A stretch of 64,000 bases of DNA from positions 1 through 64,000 of the forward strand of contig CAZOEL010000029.1 in assembly GCA_964578835.1 (NCBI GenBank), given 5' to 3'. The notes under the pieces were generated by a model, which saw only the letters and a program-made list of their open reading frames with translations, had not been told where the DNA came from and made no database searches. A program made the translations under genes and the position numbers. Position 1 is the first letter of the stretch; each line of letters begins with the position of its first letter. The stretch comes from CAZOEL01 sp964578835. GTDB lineage: Bacteria > Desulfobacterota > Syntrophobacteria > Syntrophobacterales > Syntrophobacteraceae. Shown in pieces: positions 43,452-52,534 of this stretch.

Positions 43452-44330
43452 CTAATCAGCGGAGCAATTCGCAACGGGCGAGTTTCGAAAAGCTAGAAAA
43501 GTGACGCCGAAAAAAATCAGATCGCCCGCCACAGTCGTCAGGCGACTCAATACTACTGCCATCAAAAGGTCTGACTCATGAATCACTGATTTTAGAAAGA
43601 AGACCAGTACAAGCTCGCGTATCCCTATGCCGGCCGGCGCCCCGGGGGTCGCCATGCCCAGCAGCCATGCAACGACATATGAACCTATGGTTAAGACAAT
43701 GTTATAAAAGGTAAAATTCATCACCCCATTGAGAGACCACACCACGAGGAGAAACAGCATCGCGGAAACACAAAGAAAACAGACATAAGAGAGAAAGGCG
43801 CGAGCAATATGCGCTCCGATCCATAAAAGAGCTCCAAAAAAGGCGACGAACAGCACGGCGATGAAGACGACAAGAGGTATGGCGCCATTCAAACCTGAAA
43901 AGAACACGGGACACAACAGAACAGAAAACAACGACCCGGCGGACGCCAGCAATCCCAGCTCAAAAACAGCTGATTTTGCAAATGGCCACCCGGGCAATCC
44001 TGCAGCCAGGCCCAGCGCCTGACGGCCGGCAATGTGCATCACATTGCCCGGAACATATTTTGTTATTTGGTAAACGCCGGTGAGCTTCGCGGCCCAGGGA
44101 AAACAAACGTCGACCTGATAATAGGACAAAATCTCGCGCCATGCGAAGGCGAGCAGGAAATTGGACATTCCATAAGCAATAGCCAGGACCGTAAGCGTCA
44201 ACCCGGCCGTTGCCCCGATGGAAGGCAATTGGTCGACTTGGTTTCGCAACTTGAGCAGAACAATCAACACGCCGGCAAAGGCAAGGATAGCGCCGCAAAA
44301 ATAGAGCGGCCTCTTCAGATATCCCGGCAT
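43452..44330 (-). CDS. Lysylphosphatidylglycerol synthase TM-region / flippase-like protein
   Basis: 292 residues with eight or so membrane helices, like the UPF0104/LPG-synthase transmembrane family. WREILSYYQVDVCFPWAAKLTGVYQITKYVPGN holds the R and YVPGN features of the family (in short: YQITKYVPGN), and APAGIGIRELVLVFFL is the conserved second motif. Similar proteins next to GT2 genes are thought to move lipid-linked sugars; here the GT2 gene and a methyltransferase precede it with gaps of 10 bases or less. Confidence 0.82.
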   Translation of the reverse strand: MPGYLKRPLYFCGAILAFAGVLIVLLKLRNQVDQLPSIGATAGLTLTVLAIAYGMSNFLLAFAWREILSYYQVDVCFPWAAKLTGVYQITKYVPGNVMHIAGRQALGLAAGLPGWPFAKSAVFELGLLASAGSLFSVLLCPVFFSGLNGAIPLVVFIAVLFVAFFGALLWIGAHIARAFLSYVCFLCVSAMLFLLVVWSLNGVMNFTFYNIVLTIGSYVVAWLLGMATPGAPAGIGIRELVLVFFLKSVIHESDLLMAVVLSRLTTVAGDLIFFGVTFLAFRNSPVANCSAD

Positions 44331-44340
44331 AAAAGCAGCC

Positions 44341-44973
44341 CTATTTCTTCTTGCGGCAAAGGATCATGGTCCATGGCAAGGGAGTCTCGATTCGAATCGG
44401 TTCCAGATAACTCGAGACCAGCTTGATGAAGCTCCTTTTTGACCAATGATGCAAATGACCTGGAGAATTGCCTAGATCCCTCACATAAGCGCCCCGCGCG
44501 ACGTTCATCATCCGAAATATCGGCTCCCTCGGAACGCTCAGAAGATACCGGTCGGCGTCGATGAGAAGCAGACTTCTTAGTCCAACCAGCGGATCGGGCA
44601 AATGCTCGAGCACTTCGCAACATACGGCCAGATCAGGCCGTCTCGCTGGTCTGATGTCTTCCAATTTGCAGACATCGAACCGCAGTCGACCGTTTACAAG
44701 CCTGTTTTTCGTCTGAGAAATTATTGAATAGGAAATATCGGTGGCTAGAATCTCGGCAGTTGTGTTCTCGAGCAATAACTTGGTGACATGCCCCTCGCCA
44801 CAACCGACCTCAAGAATGAATTGCGCCGGAGTCATCGATAGGAGCCCGACAAGTTTTTTGTCAAATTGTCGAAGCAAATACAGAGCAATAGGGTTTTTGG
44901 TCAAGAACTTATCGCCCGATGTGCCAACGACCACACCGTCTTCTATCTTGACATTTTCCATAAGCTTCACCAT
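44341..44973 (-). CDS. Class I SAM-dependent methyltransferase
   Basis: 210 residues. FILEVGCGEGHVTKLLLEN is motif I; ILATDISYSIISQTKNRL and DLAVCCEVLEHLPDPLVGL follow. The ATG sits on the stop of the GT2 gene upstream (TGATG). It may methylate a sugar or lipid carrier during chain assembly; the family does not settle the substrate. The last residues (TPLPWTMILCRKKK) are basic. Confidence 0.86.
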   Translation of the reverse strand: MVKLMENVKIEDGVVVGTSGDKFLTKNPIALYLLRQFDKKLVGLLSMTPAQFILEVGCGEGHVTKLLLENTTAEILATDISYSIISQTKNRLVNGRLRFDVCKLEDIRPARRPDLAVCCEVLEHLPDPLVGLRSLLLIDADRYLLSVPREPIFRMMNVARGAYVRDLGNSPGHLHHWSKRSFIKLVSSYLEPIRIETPLPWTMILCRKKK

Positions 44974-45938
44974 CAATTTCGTTCGTGCGTGATTGGGGCC
45001 GCATTGATCTTTTCACTCACCAAGTGGTTCACATTGAACTTCCCGCCCGCCTTGATGAAAAATTCCGCGATTAATCCAAGCGAAACCATCTGAATCGAGA
45101 AAATAGAGAACATAACGCCAAAGATCAGCAAGGGCCTGTTGCCAATAGGACCCATATCAAGCAACCACAATAAGGCTAAGTAGGCCAGGATGCCACCGCC
45201 CAGCAGACCCAGCAGAACGCCGATTCCCCCAAAAAGATGCCCGGGCTTTTGGATCCAGCGGGTAGTGGCGAGGACGGTCATCAGGTCCAGTAATCCACGG
45301 ACATAGCGCTCCCAGCCGTACTTTGAGGTCCCATGTTGGCGCGCGTGATGCTCCACTTCAATCTCGCCGACCCGGTATCCCAGATCAGACGCCAGAACCG
45401 GCAGGTATCGATGAAGCTCTCCGTAAACATTCAGCTTATCGATCACCTCCCGCTTGTAACATTTGAAGCCGCAGTTGAAGTCATGCAGCTTGACGCCGGT
45501 CATCCGGGAAGTCACCCAATTGAATAACTTCGAAGGGGCAGTCTTCGAAATGGGATCGTTTCGGACCTTCTTCCAACCGGACACCAAGTCGAAGCCATCA
45601 TTAAGCTTCTCCATAAAACGGGGAATCTCCTTCGGATCGTCTTGAAGGTCCGCATCCATCGTAAAAACGATATCCCCGAGCGCATGGTCGAAACCGGAAG
45701 CGAGAGCGGTCGCCTTTCCAAAATTACGCCTCAGGCGTATCCCTCTGACTATGGATGAATGATCGGAGGCCAAAGACTCAATGACTCGCCAACTGTCGTC
45801 ATCGCTTCCGTCGTCTACAAGAATTATCTCATGCCGATAATCTCCAGGCGCACTATCGAGAGCCGAGTTTATCCTGGATACTAACTCCGTCAATGACTCC
45901 TGCTCATTCTTCACCGGGATTACAAAACTTAGATCCAT
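44973..45938 (-). CDS. GT2 polyprenyl-phosphate glycosyltransferase (GtrB/ArnC-like)
   Basis: 321 residues. The GT-A domain has SFVIPVKNEQESLTELV, ILVDDGSDDDSWRVI, FTMDADLQDDPKEIPRF and DFNCGFKCYKREVI. Two C-terminal helices (about 235-258 and 266-292) anchor it. These proteins load sugar onto undecaprenyl phosphate for use by integral-membrane transferases; the big membrane protein encoded just upstream (9-base gap) is the likely partner, and the flippase-like protein downstream may turn the lipid over. Confidence 0.9.
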   Translation of the reverse strand: MDLSFVIPVKNEQESLTELVSRINSALDSAPGDYRHEIILVDDGSDDDSWRVIESLASDHSSIVRGIRLRRNFGKATALASGFDHALGDIVFTMDADLQDDPKEIPRFMEKLNDGFDLVSGWKKVRNDPISKTAPSKLFNWVTSRMTGVKLHDFNCGFKCYKREVIDKLNVYGELHRYLPVLASDLGYRVGEIEVEHHARQHGTSKYGWERYVRGLLDLMTVLATTRWIQKPGHLFGGIGVLLGLLGGGILAYLALLWLLDMGPIGNRPLLIFGVMFSIFSIQMVSLGLIAEFFIKAGGKFNVNHLVSEKINAAPITHERN

Positions 45939-45947
45939 TCCGTTTCC

Positions 45948-48164
45948 TTACTTGTTTTCGCTCTCAGCTTTCACAACTCGTATATCTCGCAGTCCTATTC
46001 CCAGCATACGGCCATCGCTACCTCGCCCAAGCTTGGAGGGAGAGATCGGGTTGAGCATCCTGAAGCCAATATTCACTTTCTGGTCGGCTAGACTTGTATG
46101 ATCGATGCGAATGACACGCCGTTTATTGCTGTTAGGAACAAACCTCCACAAATCAAATAACTTGCCATTGACGTAAACTTCAACATCCTGACTAGGACGC
46201 TCCTCAGGAACGTATGATTGAACTCCAAAGTGTATATCAATTGCGCTTTCAGGAATTTCAGGCAGAGTGAAAAGCAGGTCGGCATACGGTCCGTCGCTCC
46301 ACACACCCCAAGGCTCATCGTGGCTCCATCCAAAACGTTTAATAAAACCGCTCCCGGAAAATTCGCCAACCCGGACGATTTTGTTCAATTCAACAAAGCG
46401 CGTATCCGTCTTCTTGTAGAATGAAATGTTTGCGAGGCTAAAATCGACTTCATCTCCTAAGGGCATGATATTGACCTCTATTGCAGCCCATCTCAAAAAT
46501 TTCAAAGAGATAATATCGAAATATTTGTCCGTAAAAATATCTTCATTAATGGTTGCGACCGCAGTGGTCCGTGGATCAATGCTATTTTGCCAGAGAATGC
46601 GCCCTTTCGATCTTAACGTCACCAGAGCCGGTGAAGTCACGTTTATGGCGAGGTCGGGGACCGGCGCCAGCTTTGAAGATTGATGCAAAACGATTTCACT
46701 CGAGATCGCGCTCTTTCCAAACTGAATTGGCCCATTGTGAAATCCTTTTGTTCGGTATAGTTGTGTTGAAGAATCAAAGCTCTTCTCAGTGAACCAGCTT
46801 ACATACATAGGAATGGCGGGCAGCAAAGAATGCTCAAAAGGGAAAAACTTCGCCGGGGTCGAAGTCAGATATATACTGGGATTCCTAACCAATTTTTCAC
46901 TTGGTGGAAGCACTTTATTCTGAAGAAAAATCGCAGCCAAAATGAAGACAATTCCCACAGAGGGATAAAAACGGGATTTCGATATAGTCTCAGCGCGGGG
47001 GCTTCCTATGCAGGGAATTAAAGCTATCACCGCAAGCGGCAACGCCTGCATCAGATAACGAGATCCATAGCTACCCATTCCGCCGAATCCATTGGTGGGA
47101 AAAGCCAACCAGTTCAGGCTCAAATGAGCAAATAATCCTAGCAAGACAAAACATGCTGCCCTTACGTGAATAAACATCGCGGTTGCCAAGAAAAGTGTTC
47201 CAATTGGAAAATACCACAAAATTCCAGTTTGTCGGCCAATCAAGAATTCCATGACTTTCAGCGGTAGCAACTTCAGGTTGCCCAGCAATCCGGAGATCAA
47301 CAGCGACGCATCAAACAGATGTTGCGTTATGCCTTTAACTGGCGCCTTCCATCCATTTTCAAGTGGAAATGGAGCTTTCACAGCACAAAATCTTAGTCCC
47401 TGATAGGCAAGAAAGTTACCATCCTGAAGAATATTAACGAATGTTGGGATACTCCATCCCAAAACGATAGTCGCAAGCGCACAAAGGCGGATTTTCCAAC
47501 TTATTTGCGATGCGGCAAACAGTAAGAATGGAATTATTATTGCGAATGTAACCTTTTCAAATATTGCCAAGCCAAGTATAAAACCTCCGGCGACGGCCGC
47601 TCTTGATCCTTTTCCAGAAAGCAATAAATAGGCGCCAGAGAACAACAAAAAGGCTATTAGAAGGTCTGGATGCGCGATGGAAACCCAGGCAAGAAACGGA
47701 CTAAGGAAAACAAAGGGCATAGTTAAAAGCTGACCATAATTATCTCCATAGACTTCTTTAACCACTTTTAAGGTCAATACCGCTATCGCGAGCAGTAGCA
47801 TCGAATTCAACACGATAAAACCGGACGAACCAAACAGCCCATAAAACGGCGCAGAGAGGCATGCATATAGAAATGGCTTCGCGTAGTATATCTCTCCGTC
47901 CTTGTTTTGCTTGAGGAAAAGGAACATCTCCCTTGAGGACTGAACCAGCGGGAACAGTGAGTTAAATCTATTCAGGTCATCAAGCGAGTAGCGCAGATCC
48001 AGGTCATGCCAGACACTCATTGAGGCCATGACATGCGTAGATTGATCGTTGTTAAGAATCCTCTTCTCATCTCCAACCTTATTCAGAATAGAGCTAGTGA
48101 ATAAGAAACCTGCTACTAAAAGCCAAATGAAAAACCAAAAATTCTTTTTACAGGGCAAACTCAT
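45948..48164 (-). CDS. Large membrane glycosyltransferase-like protein (ArnT/GtrS type)
   Basis: 738 residues from MSLPCKKNFWFFIW, which has GGAG six bases upstream. About ten membrane helices in residues 8-420, with DQSTHVMASMSVWHD early on, where GT-C enzymes carry the catalytic Asp. The last 300 residues form an exported beta-rich domain (DVEVYVNGKLFDLWRFVP). With the GtrB-like gene downstream it would attach a lipid-carried sugar in the periplasm. The base composition is clearly richer in AT than its neighbours, which points to separate origin. Confidence 0.75.
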   Translation of the reverse strand: MSLPCKKNFWFFIWLLVAGFLFTSSILNKVGDEKRILNNDQSTHVMASMSVWHDLDLRYSLDDLNRFNSLFPLVQSSREMFLFLKQNKDGEIYYAKPFLYACLSAPFYGLFGSSGFIVLNSMLLLAIAVLTLKVVKEVYGDNYGQLLTMPFVFLSPFLAWVSIAHPDLLIAFLLFSGAYLLLSGKGSRAAVAGGFILGLAIFEKVTFAIIIPFLLFAASQISWKIRLCALATIVLGWSIPTFVNILQDGNFLAYQGLRFCAVKAPFPLENGWKAPVKGITQHLFDASLLISGLLGNLKLLPLKVMEFLIGRQTGILWYFPIGTLFLATAMFIHVRAACFVLLGLFAHLSLNWLAFPTNGFGGMGSYGSRYLMQALPLAVIALIPCIGSPRAETISKSRFYPSVGIVFILAAIFLQNKVLPPSEKLVRNPSIYLTSTPAKFFPFEHSLLPAIPMYVSWFTEKSFDSSTQLYRTKGFHNGPIQFGKSAISSEIVLHQSSKLAPVPDLAINVTSPALVTLRSKGRILWQNSIDPRTTAVATINEDIFTDKYFDIISLKFLRWAAIEVNIMPLGDEVDFSLANISFYKKTDTRFVELNKIVRVGEFSGSGFIKRFGWSHDEPWGVWSDGPYADLLFTLPEIPESAIDIHFGVQSYVPEERPSQDVEVYVNGKLFDLWRFVPNSNKRRVIRIDHTSLADQKVNIGFRMLNPISPSKLGRGSDGRMLGIGLRDIRVVKAESENK

Positions 48165-48331
48165 TTTTGCTCCATGCACAGCCATAATTAGGCGGGTTGA
48201 GCTGGGCTGCTGCTCAATTCGTGGAAGCTATAAGAAACCCTGAGAGAATAACTCCTTTGTTCCGACAAGCAGAGAGCCATTTCTTTACAACTCCTATTTT
48301 TTACTCTTCATTCTGCCAGCTTTGAAGCAAC

Positions 48332-49396
48332 TCAACGCCTACTCGGAAGCGCGGCTATATCTATATGATCCGAATTTGCAGCTTCGAAGCAGTTCATAAC
48401 CTTTTCAGGATCTCTGCCACAGTCGACCACTCCACCGCTTGGTTCGAGCACGCGGAGAGAGTAATCCTCGTTAACCAGCAAAAGCTCGAGGTACTCTTTG
48501 CCCGAGACCTTGGAGACGACTTCTAATGCGAAGGGAGAAAATTCCGAAAGAACCACCGGAGTAAACTTAGAGAGCAAAAGTCTCCCACCGCTAAGCGCCA
48601 GGTATTCAGCTCCCTCGATGTCTATTTTGATGATATCCATTCGATCCATGTCTTTCAGCACATCGTCCATTCGCACACAGTAAGTCAATGTTGTGGCCAT
48701 CACCCCGCTCAAATCATCATCGATAGCGGAAATCTGGCCATTGCTGGCAGAGTTATCGTACCCAACCAACCCGTTTTTATCCGCAAGGGCAAAGGGATAG
48801 ATGGCGACGTTCTCGAAATGGTTTATTCTGGTGTTCAAGTAAAGAAGTTTTAAATTGTATTGGAACGGCTCGAATGCATGGACCCTGCCCTTGGGCCCAA
48901 TATGATAGGCAGCCAAAAGACTGAAGAATCCTATATTGGCTCCTATGTCGATGAAAGTCATCCCAGGGCGCAAAAGCTCTTTCAGCGCTCCAGTGACGTT
49001 TGGCTCATAGCTCTTGGATTTCTCGATGTGCAGTCCGACGTCTATGTCAGACAAAGAAACGTACATCCTAAAGTCGTCCAAATCGACCAGTCGGTGCTCG
49101 CTGCTGGCAAGGTCGTTCAATTTCCGGCCCTTGAACTCGGGCGAGGAGAGATACTTAGAGACAACGTTGACAAGTTCATTGTTCACCAAATGCCGATGGC
49201 TTGACCATTCGGTTTTGCCTGGATTTCTGCCAAGGAGGAGCCGAAAGCAATAATAGATGTCTTCTTCAGTGCTCTTGCATGAATACTCCTTCTCCCAGAA
49301 TTGCGTCTCTCCCTCGCAATGTTTTAAGGGTCCGACCGTATAAGCAGCTTTGCAAATCCTCGCCTTAAGCCTTTGCAGTAATTCAAAAAGCGCCAT
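48332..49396 (-). CDS. FkbM-family methyltransferase with DUF4214-like lead
   Basis: 354 residues from MALFELLQRL, which has GGAGGG just upstream; longer reading frame overlaps the next gene and is rejected. Residues 45-95 (IYYCFRLLLGRNPGKTEW ... YLSSPEFKGR) resemble a DUF4214 module. The FkbM domain spans about 125-320: MTFIDIGANIGFFSLLAA, VHAFEPFQYNLKLLYLN and DIIKIDIEGAEYLALSGG. It would O-methylate a sugar, as in other glycan loci. 46 bases after the two-domain glycosyltransferase gene. Confidence 0.86.
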   Translation of the reverse strand: MALFELLQRLKARICKAAYTVGPLKHCEGETQFWEKEYSCKSTEEDIYYCFRLLLGRNPGKTEWSSHRHLVNNELVNVVSKYLSSPEFKGRKLNDLASSEHRLVDLDDFRMYVSLSDIDVGLHIEKSKSYEPNVTGALKELLRPGMTFIDIGANIGFFSLLAAYHIGPKGRVHAFEPFQYNLKLLYLNTRINHFENVAIYPFALADKNGLVGYDNSASNGQISAIDDDLSGVMATTLTYCVRMDDVLKDMDRMDIIKIDIEGAEYLALSGGRLLLSKFTPVVLSEFSPFALEVVSKVSGKEYLELLLVNEDYSLRVLEPSGGVVDCGRDPEKVMNCFEAANSDHIDIAALPSRR

Positions 49397-49442
49397 TAGC
49401 ACCCTCCAGGATAGGATTATGAAGATGGCGACTAAGTCGCCA

Positions 49443-51506
49443 TCAAAAGGTATCGCCGATATATTCAAGGCACCACTCGGGAAGCTCAACTCCATATTTT
49501 TCGGCGCCCCGCAACAGATTTTCGACAAAACCCGGCGTATTCCGCCAATGGCCTTCCGACAGAAAGAGCTCTTTATAGCGCTCTGGATGCTTCTGCAGAA
49601 GCAGGGCGTCCTTTTCAAAAAACCGGTTGCGTTCTGCGAGCGATTCTCGCTGGACATCACGGCGGTGAGGCGGATGGTAAACCCGCACATCATGGGCAAA
49701 AGGAACCTCGCCCACCTCCTGGGCCCTCCATCCAAGGTCCGTATCCTCTCGAAAATGAGGATTGTCGAAACGCTCGTCAAAACCGTTGAGCGCATTGAAA
49801 ACCTCACTCCTGATGAAGAGGTTCGCCGTCATGAACCCAAACCCCTCAAATCCTTCATTCGTGACCGTTCGATAGTCAGGGTCGTAGCGCTTGTCGGATT
49901 TGACCAATCCTTCGATTCCAACGATCTTCGGCTTGTCGAAATAGCGTCTTGCATTCTGCAACCAATCCTCGTGCGGCTCGCAATCATCGTCAATGAAAGC
50001 GATCGTATCTCCTGTCGAATGGAAAACGCCTGTATTTCTGGCCTTCACCGCGCCCTTCACGTCCGTGTGCAGGTAGAGAAGATCGAGGTCAAAATCCCTG
50101 TTTCTGTCCGCCCACAGCTCATCGCTTTGATCGACGATTACAACCTCAAAGTCCTTGAAACCCTGTTTCTGAAGGCGCTCCAACAAGATGGAAAGCTGCC
50201 GATGCCGTTTGTAAGTGGGAATAACTACAGAGAAAAAAGGTTTTATCTTCTTTTTGCGACGCCATGATCTTGCAAGAACCCCAAGACCAGAAGAGATGCG
50301 ACTCCAGGAGAACTTCTCCTCAACAAAATGCCGGGCTCTTTGAGAAAGGCGCTCCTGTAGGCGTTGATCTCCAGCAACTTTGCGGAGGTGAGCCGGCAAG
50401 GCTTCCAAGGCGCAGACAATGAAGGCCGGCTCGCTCCCTTCCTCAATGCCTCTTGCGCCGGTCGCCGTGCTGAGAGTCGGAAGCCCGGCGGCAAAGTAAT
50501 CGAACATCTTGATGTTTGTTCCGGAACCGGAAGACATGGGATTCAAAGCCATATCGGAAGCCTGCAAATAACGGATCTTTTCTTCTTCGGAAACGAAGCC
50601 GGTCAGCGCAACGTTTGAAATCCCGCGCCTATCCAGATCGCTCTTCGAAAGCCCGCCGCACACGCCGCCGCAAACTATAAACCCGATCTCGGGCATTTGC
50701 GGCGCAAGGGCATAAGCTATGAACTCCGCAGCTTCAAGATTGGGATCATAGAGCGATCCGATAAAAATGGCGCAGTTGGCGTAAGAAAGCCCAAGTTCTT
50801 GCTTCAGACGTTTTTTGCCGTCTCTGGAAATAGGTGTGATCTTTTCAGTAAAAACGCCATTGGGGACGACTCGCATCTTCTTGAAAGGAACGTCGAAAAG
50901 CCTATGGAAGAGCTCCCTGTCTTCATGAGAGCACGCCAGAACCAGGTCAGCACGGTGGCAGATCTCGTACTCAATCCGGATCACCTCTTTTACGATCTCG
51001 GTCCCGAACCCTCCATCATCGAGTAATTGAGCCCGGAGATAGGCTTCGACATTATGGGAATCGTAGACCACGAGCTGTCGGTCCACATCGATTGCGTCTC
51101 TGACCGGGGGATAGACCCAAGGGTGCGAGAAGAAAAGAATATCCGCCTTCGGGATCTCAGCTCGGACTCTCTCGAGATAATCTACGGAGTGATGCGCCAG
51201 CTGATGGAACGTCACATCGATAACGTTTTTTCCCCCTGCGCGAGCTTTCCACTCCTCACTGACTCCAAAATGCGAGTTCGAAAGGGGAATGTCTACTTCG
51301 GTCAAGGTTGGGCTCAGTTTGTGCTCTCTAAACCGTTCCCCGGGCCAGTCATAAGTTCCGACGTAGAGGGTGGGCATATCGCAGCCAAGCCCGTGATAAA
51401 GTCCAAGAAGGCGCAACCGCCCGCCTCCCAGGGGAGGATCGATTGGCTGCATGTCGAGAACAAGAACTCGACAGAGGTCTTGGTTCTGTTTGTCCATGGC
51501 AATCAT
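49443..51506 (-). CDS. Two-domain glycosyltransferase (GT4 then GT2)
   Basis: About 687 residues. Residues 10-410: GT4 fold (DMQPIDPPLGGGRLRLLGLYH, YDSHNVEAYLRAQL, RVVPNGVF, IFIGSLYDPNLEAAEFI, MSSGSGTNIKMFDYFAAGLP). Residues 425-660: GT2 fold (FFSVVIPTYKRHRQLSILL, VVIVDQSDELW, FIDDDCEPHEDWL and the ED of HFREDTDLGWRA). The start ATG is placed in the ATGA overlap with the upstream gene. Bifunctional enzymes of this kind can add two different linkages in one repeat. Confidence 0.88.
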   Translation of the reverse strand: MIAMDKQNQDLCRVLVLDMQPIDPPLGGGRLRLLGLYHGLGCDMPTLYVGTYDWPGERFREHKLSPTLTEVDIPLSNSHFGVSEEWKARAGGKNVIDVTFHQLAHHSVDYLERVRAEIPKADILFFSHPWVYPPVRDAIDVDRQLVVYDSHNVEAYLRAQLLDDGGFGTEIVKEVIRIEYEICHRADLVLACSHEDRELFHRLFDVPFKKMRVVPNGVFTEKITPISRDGKKRLKQELGLSYANCAIFIGSLYDPNLEAAEFIAYALAPQMPEIGFIVCGGVCGGLSKSDLDRRGISNVALTGFVSEEEKIRYLQASDMALNPMSSGSGTNIKMFDYFAAGLPTLSTATGARGIEEGSEPAFIVCALEALPAHLRKVAGDQRLQERLSQRARHFVEEKFSWSRISSGLGVLARSWRRKKKIKPFFSVVIPTYKRHRQLSILLERLQKQGFKDFEVVIVDQSDELWADRNRDFDLDLLYLHTDVKGAVKARNTGVFHSTGDTIAFIDDDCEPHEDWLQNARRYFDKPKIVGIEGLVKSDKRYDPDYRTVTNEGFEGFGFMTANLFIRSEVFNALNGFDERFDNPHFREDTDLGWRAQEVGEVPFAHDVRVYHPPHRRDVQRESLAERNRFFEKDALLLQKHPERYKELFLSEGHWRNTPGFVENLLRGAEKYGVELPEWCLEYIGDTF

Positions 51507-52534
51507 CCCAGGAAACCAAGAGAGGTTAGAAGCGCCTCCGCCACGTTCTTCCAATGGATATCCCGTACCGATTGAAAGCCTTCATCTCCCATGCGCTTTG
51601 CAAGATCGTGGTTCTGGCAGAGGAGATCGAGGCGGGCGGCAATCTCCTCAGGAGAAGCGCTGCAAACAAAGCCGGTCTTCCCATCGGTCACCATATTAGC
51701 CGGCTCGCCCGAATCGACGCAAGTAATCACAGGTTTGCGACTAAGGAACGCCTCCAGCGTGACCAGGCCGAAATCTTCCCGGATAGGCAGGAATGGAACC
51801 ACAAGCGCTCCAGCGTATAGATCTATTAGCTGCCGGTCGCTCACCCTCCCGAGGAATGAAATGCGGCCGTCTCCCTGCGCCATGGCGCGAAACGCTTTCT
51901 CGTCTTCGCCCGTTCCGCTGATCAGCAGCTTTACGGGACTTTTCACGCGACGCATAGCCTCGATTATGAGGTCGACGCGTTTCCAGCGGTGCAAGCGCCC
52001 GGGCATGAAAACATATTCGAAGGCATTACAGTGGAAACCGCGCATGGTGCTCGCCTGATGCAATACTCTCGAGGGCAGTCCATTGAAATCAGCAAGTCTC
52101 TTCTGCACCTCCTTGCCGATCACAAAAATCTCCCGAGTACGGGGCGGGCGCAACGCGCCGGTATCGAGAGTCAAGATGAGCTCTCGCTGTTCCCGGAGCA
52201 ATCGATCCGGGTTTGGAAACTCGCGCTCGAACATGTCGTAGAAAACCCGCATGGTGTGTTGAAGATAACAGACATGGTTTGGGTGGCGAATCATGTAGGC
52301 GGGGGCTTTTGTGCTGATGACTCCGAAATAATCTGGAAGATGCAGGTCGTAGAAGCGCAGATACGCTTCCTGGATGCCTTCGAAGCAGGACTCGTCGCTA
52401 ACGAGTTGAATCAGTTCAGCATCGGCTCCACACTCGTTGAGGGCTCCAACCAGTCCCTCGTAGAAGCGTTCCGCCCCGCCTTTCTCACCACTGGGGGATT
52501 TGACTCCGATGACCGCGATCCGTCTCCCACTCAT
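51503..52534 (-). CDS. Glycosyltransferase family 4
   Basis: 343 residues, GT-B. RIAVIGVKSPSGEKGGAERFYEGL is the N-terminal acceptor-side motif, RVLHQASTMRGFHCN, FMPGRLHRWKRVDLIIEAM and LVVPFLPIREDFGLVTLEAFLSRKPVI form the donor site. Start and stop both overlap neighbours by ATGA, so it belongs to a tightly coupled run. Donor unknown; the GT4 style suggests mannose, rhamnose or similar. Confidence 0.9.
   Translation of the reverse strand: MSGRRIAVIGVKSPSGEKGGAERFYEGLVGALNECGADAELIQLVSDESCFEGIQEAYLRFYDLHLPDYFGVISTKAPAYMIRHPNHVCYLQHTMRVFYDMFEREFPNPDRLLREQRELILTLDTGALRPPRTREIFVIGKEVQKRLADFNGLPSRVLHQASTMRGFHCNAFEYVFMPGRLHRWKRVDLIIEAMRRVKSPVKLLISGTGEDEKAFRAMAQGDGRISFLGRVSDRQLIDLYAGALVVPFLPIREDFGLVTLEAFLSRKPVITCVDSGEPANMVTDGKTGFVCSASPEEIAARLDLLCQNHDLAKRMGDEGFQSVRDIHWKNVAEALLTSLGFLG

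Noticed and set aside
49397..49807. N-terminal extension of the FkbM frame
   Set aside because: It runs back through the end of the two-domain glycosyltransferase gene; an ATG with GGAGGG fits better.
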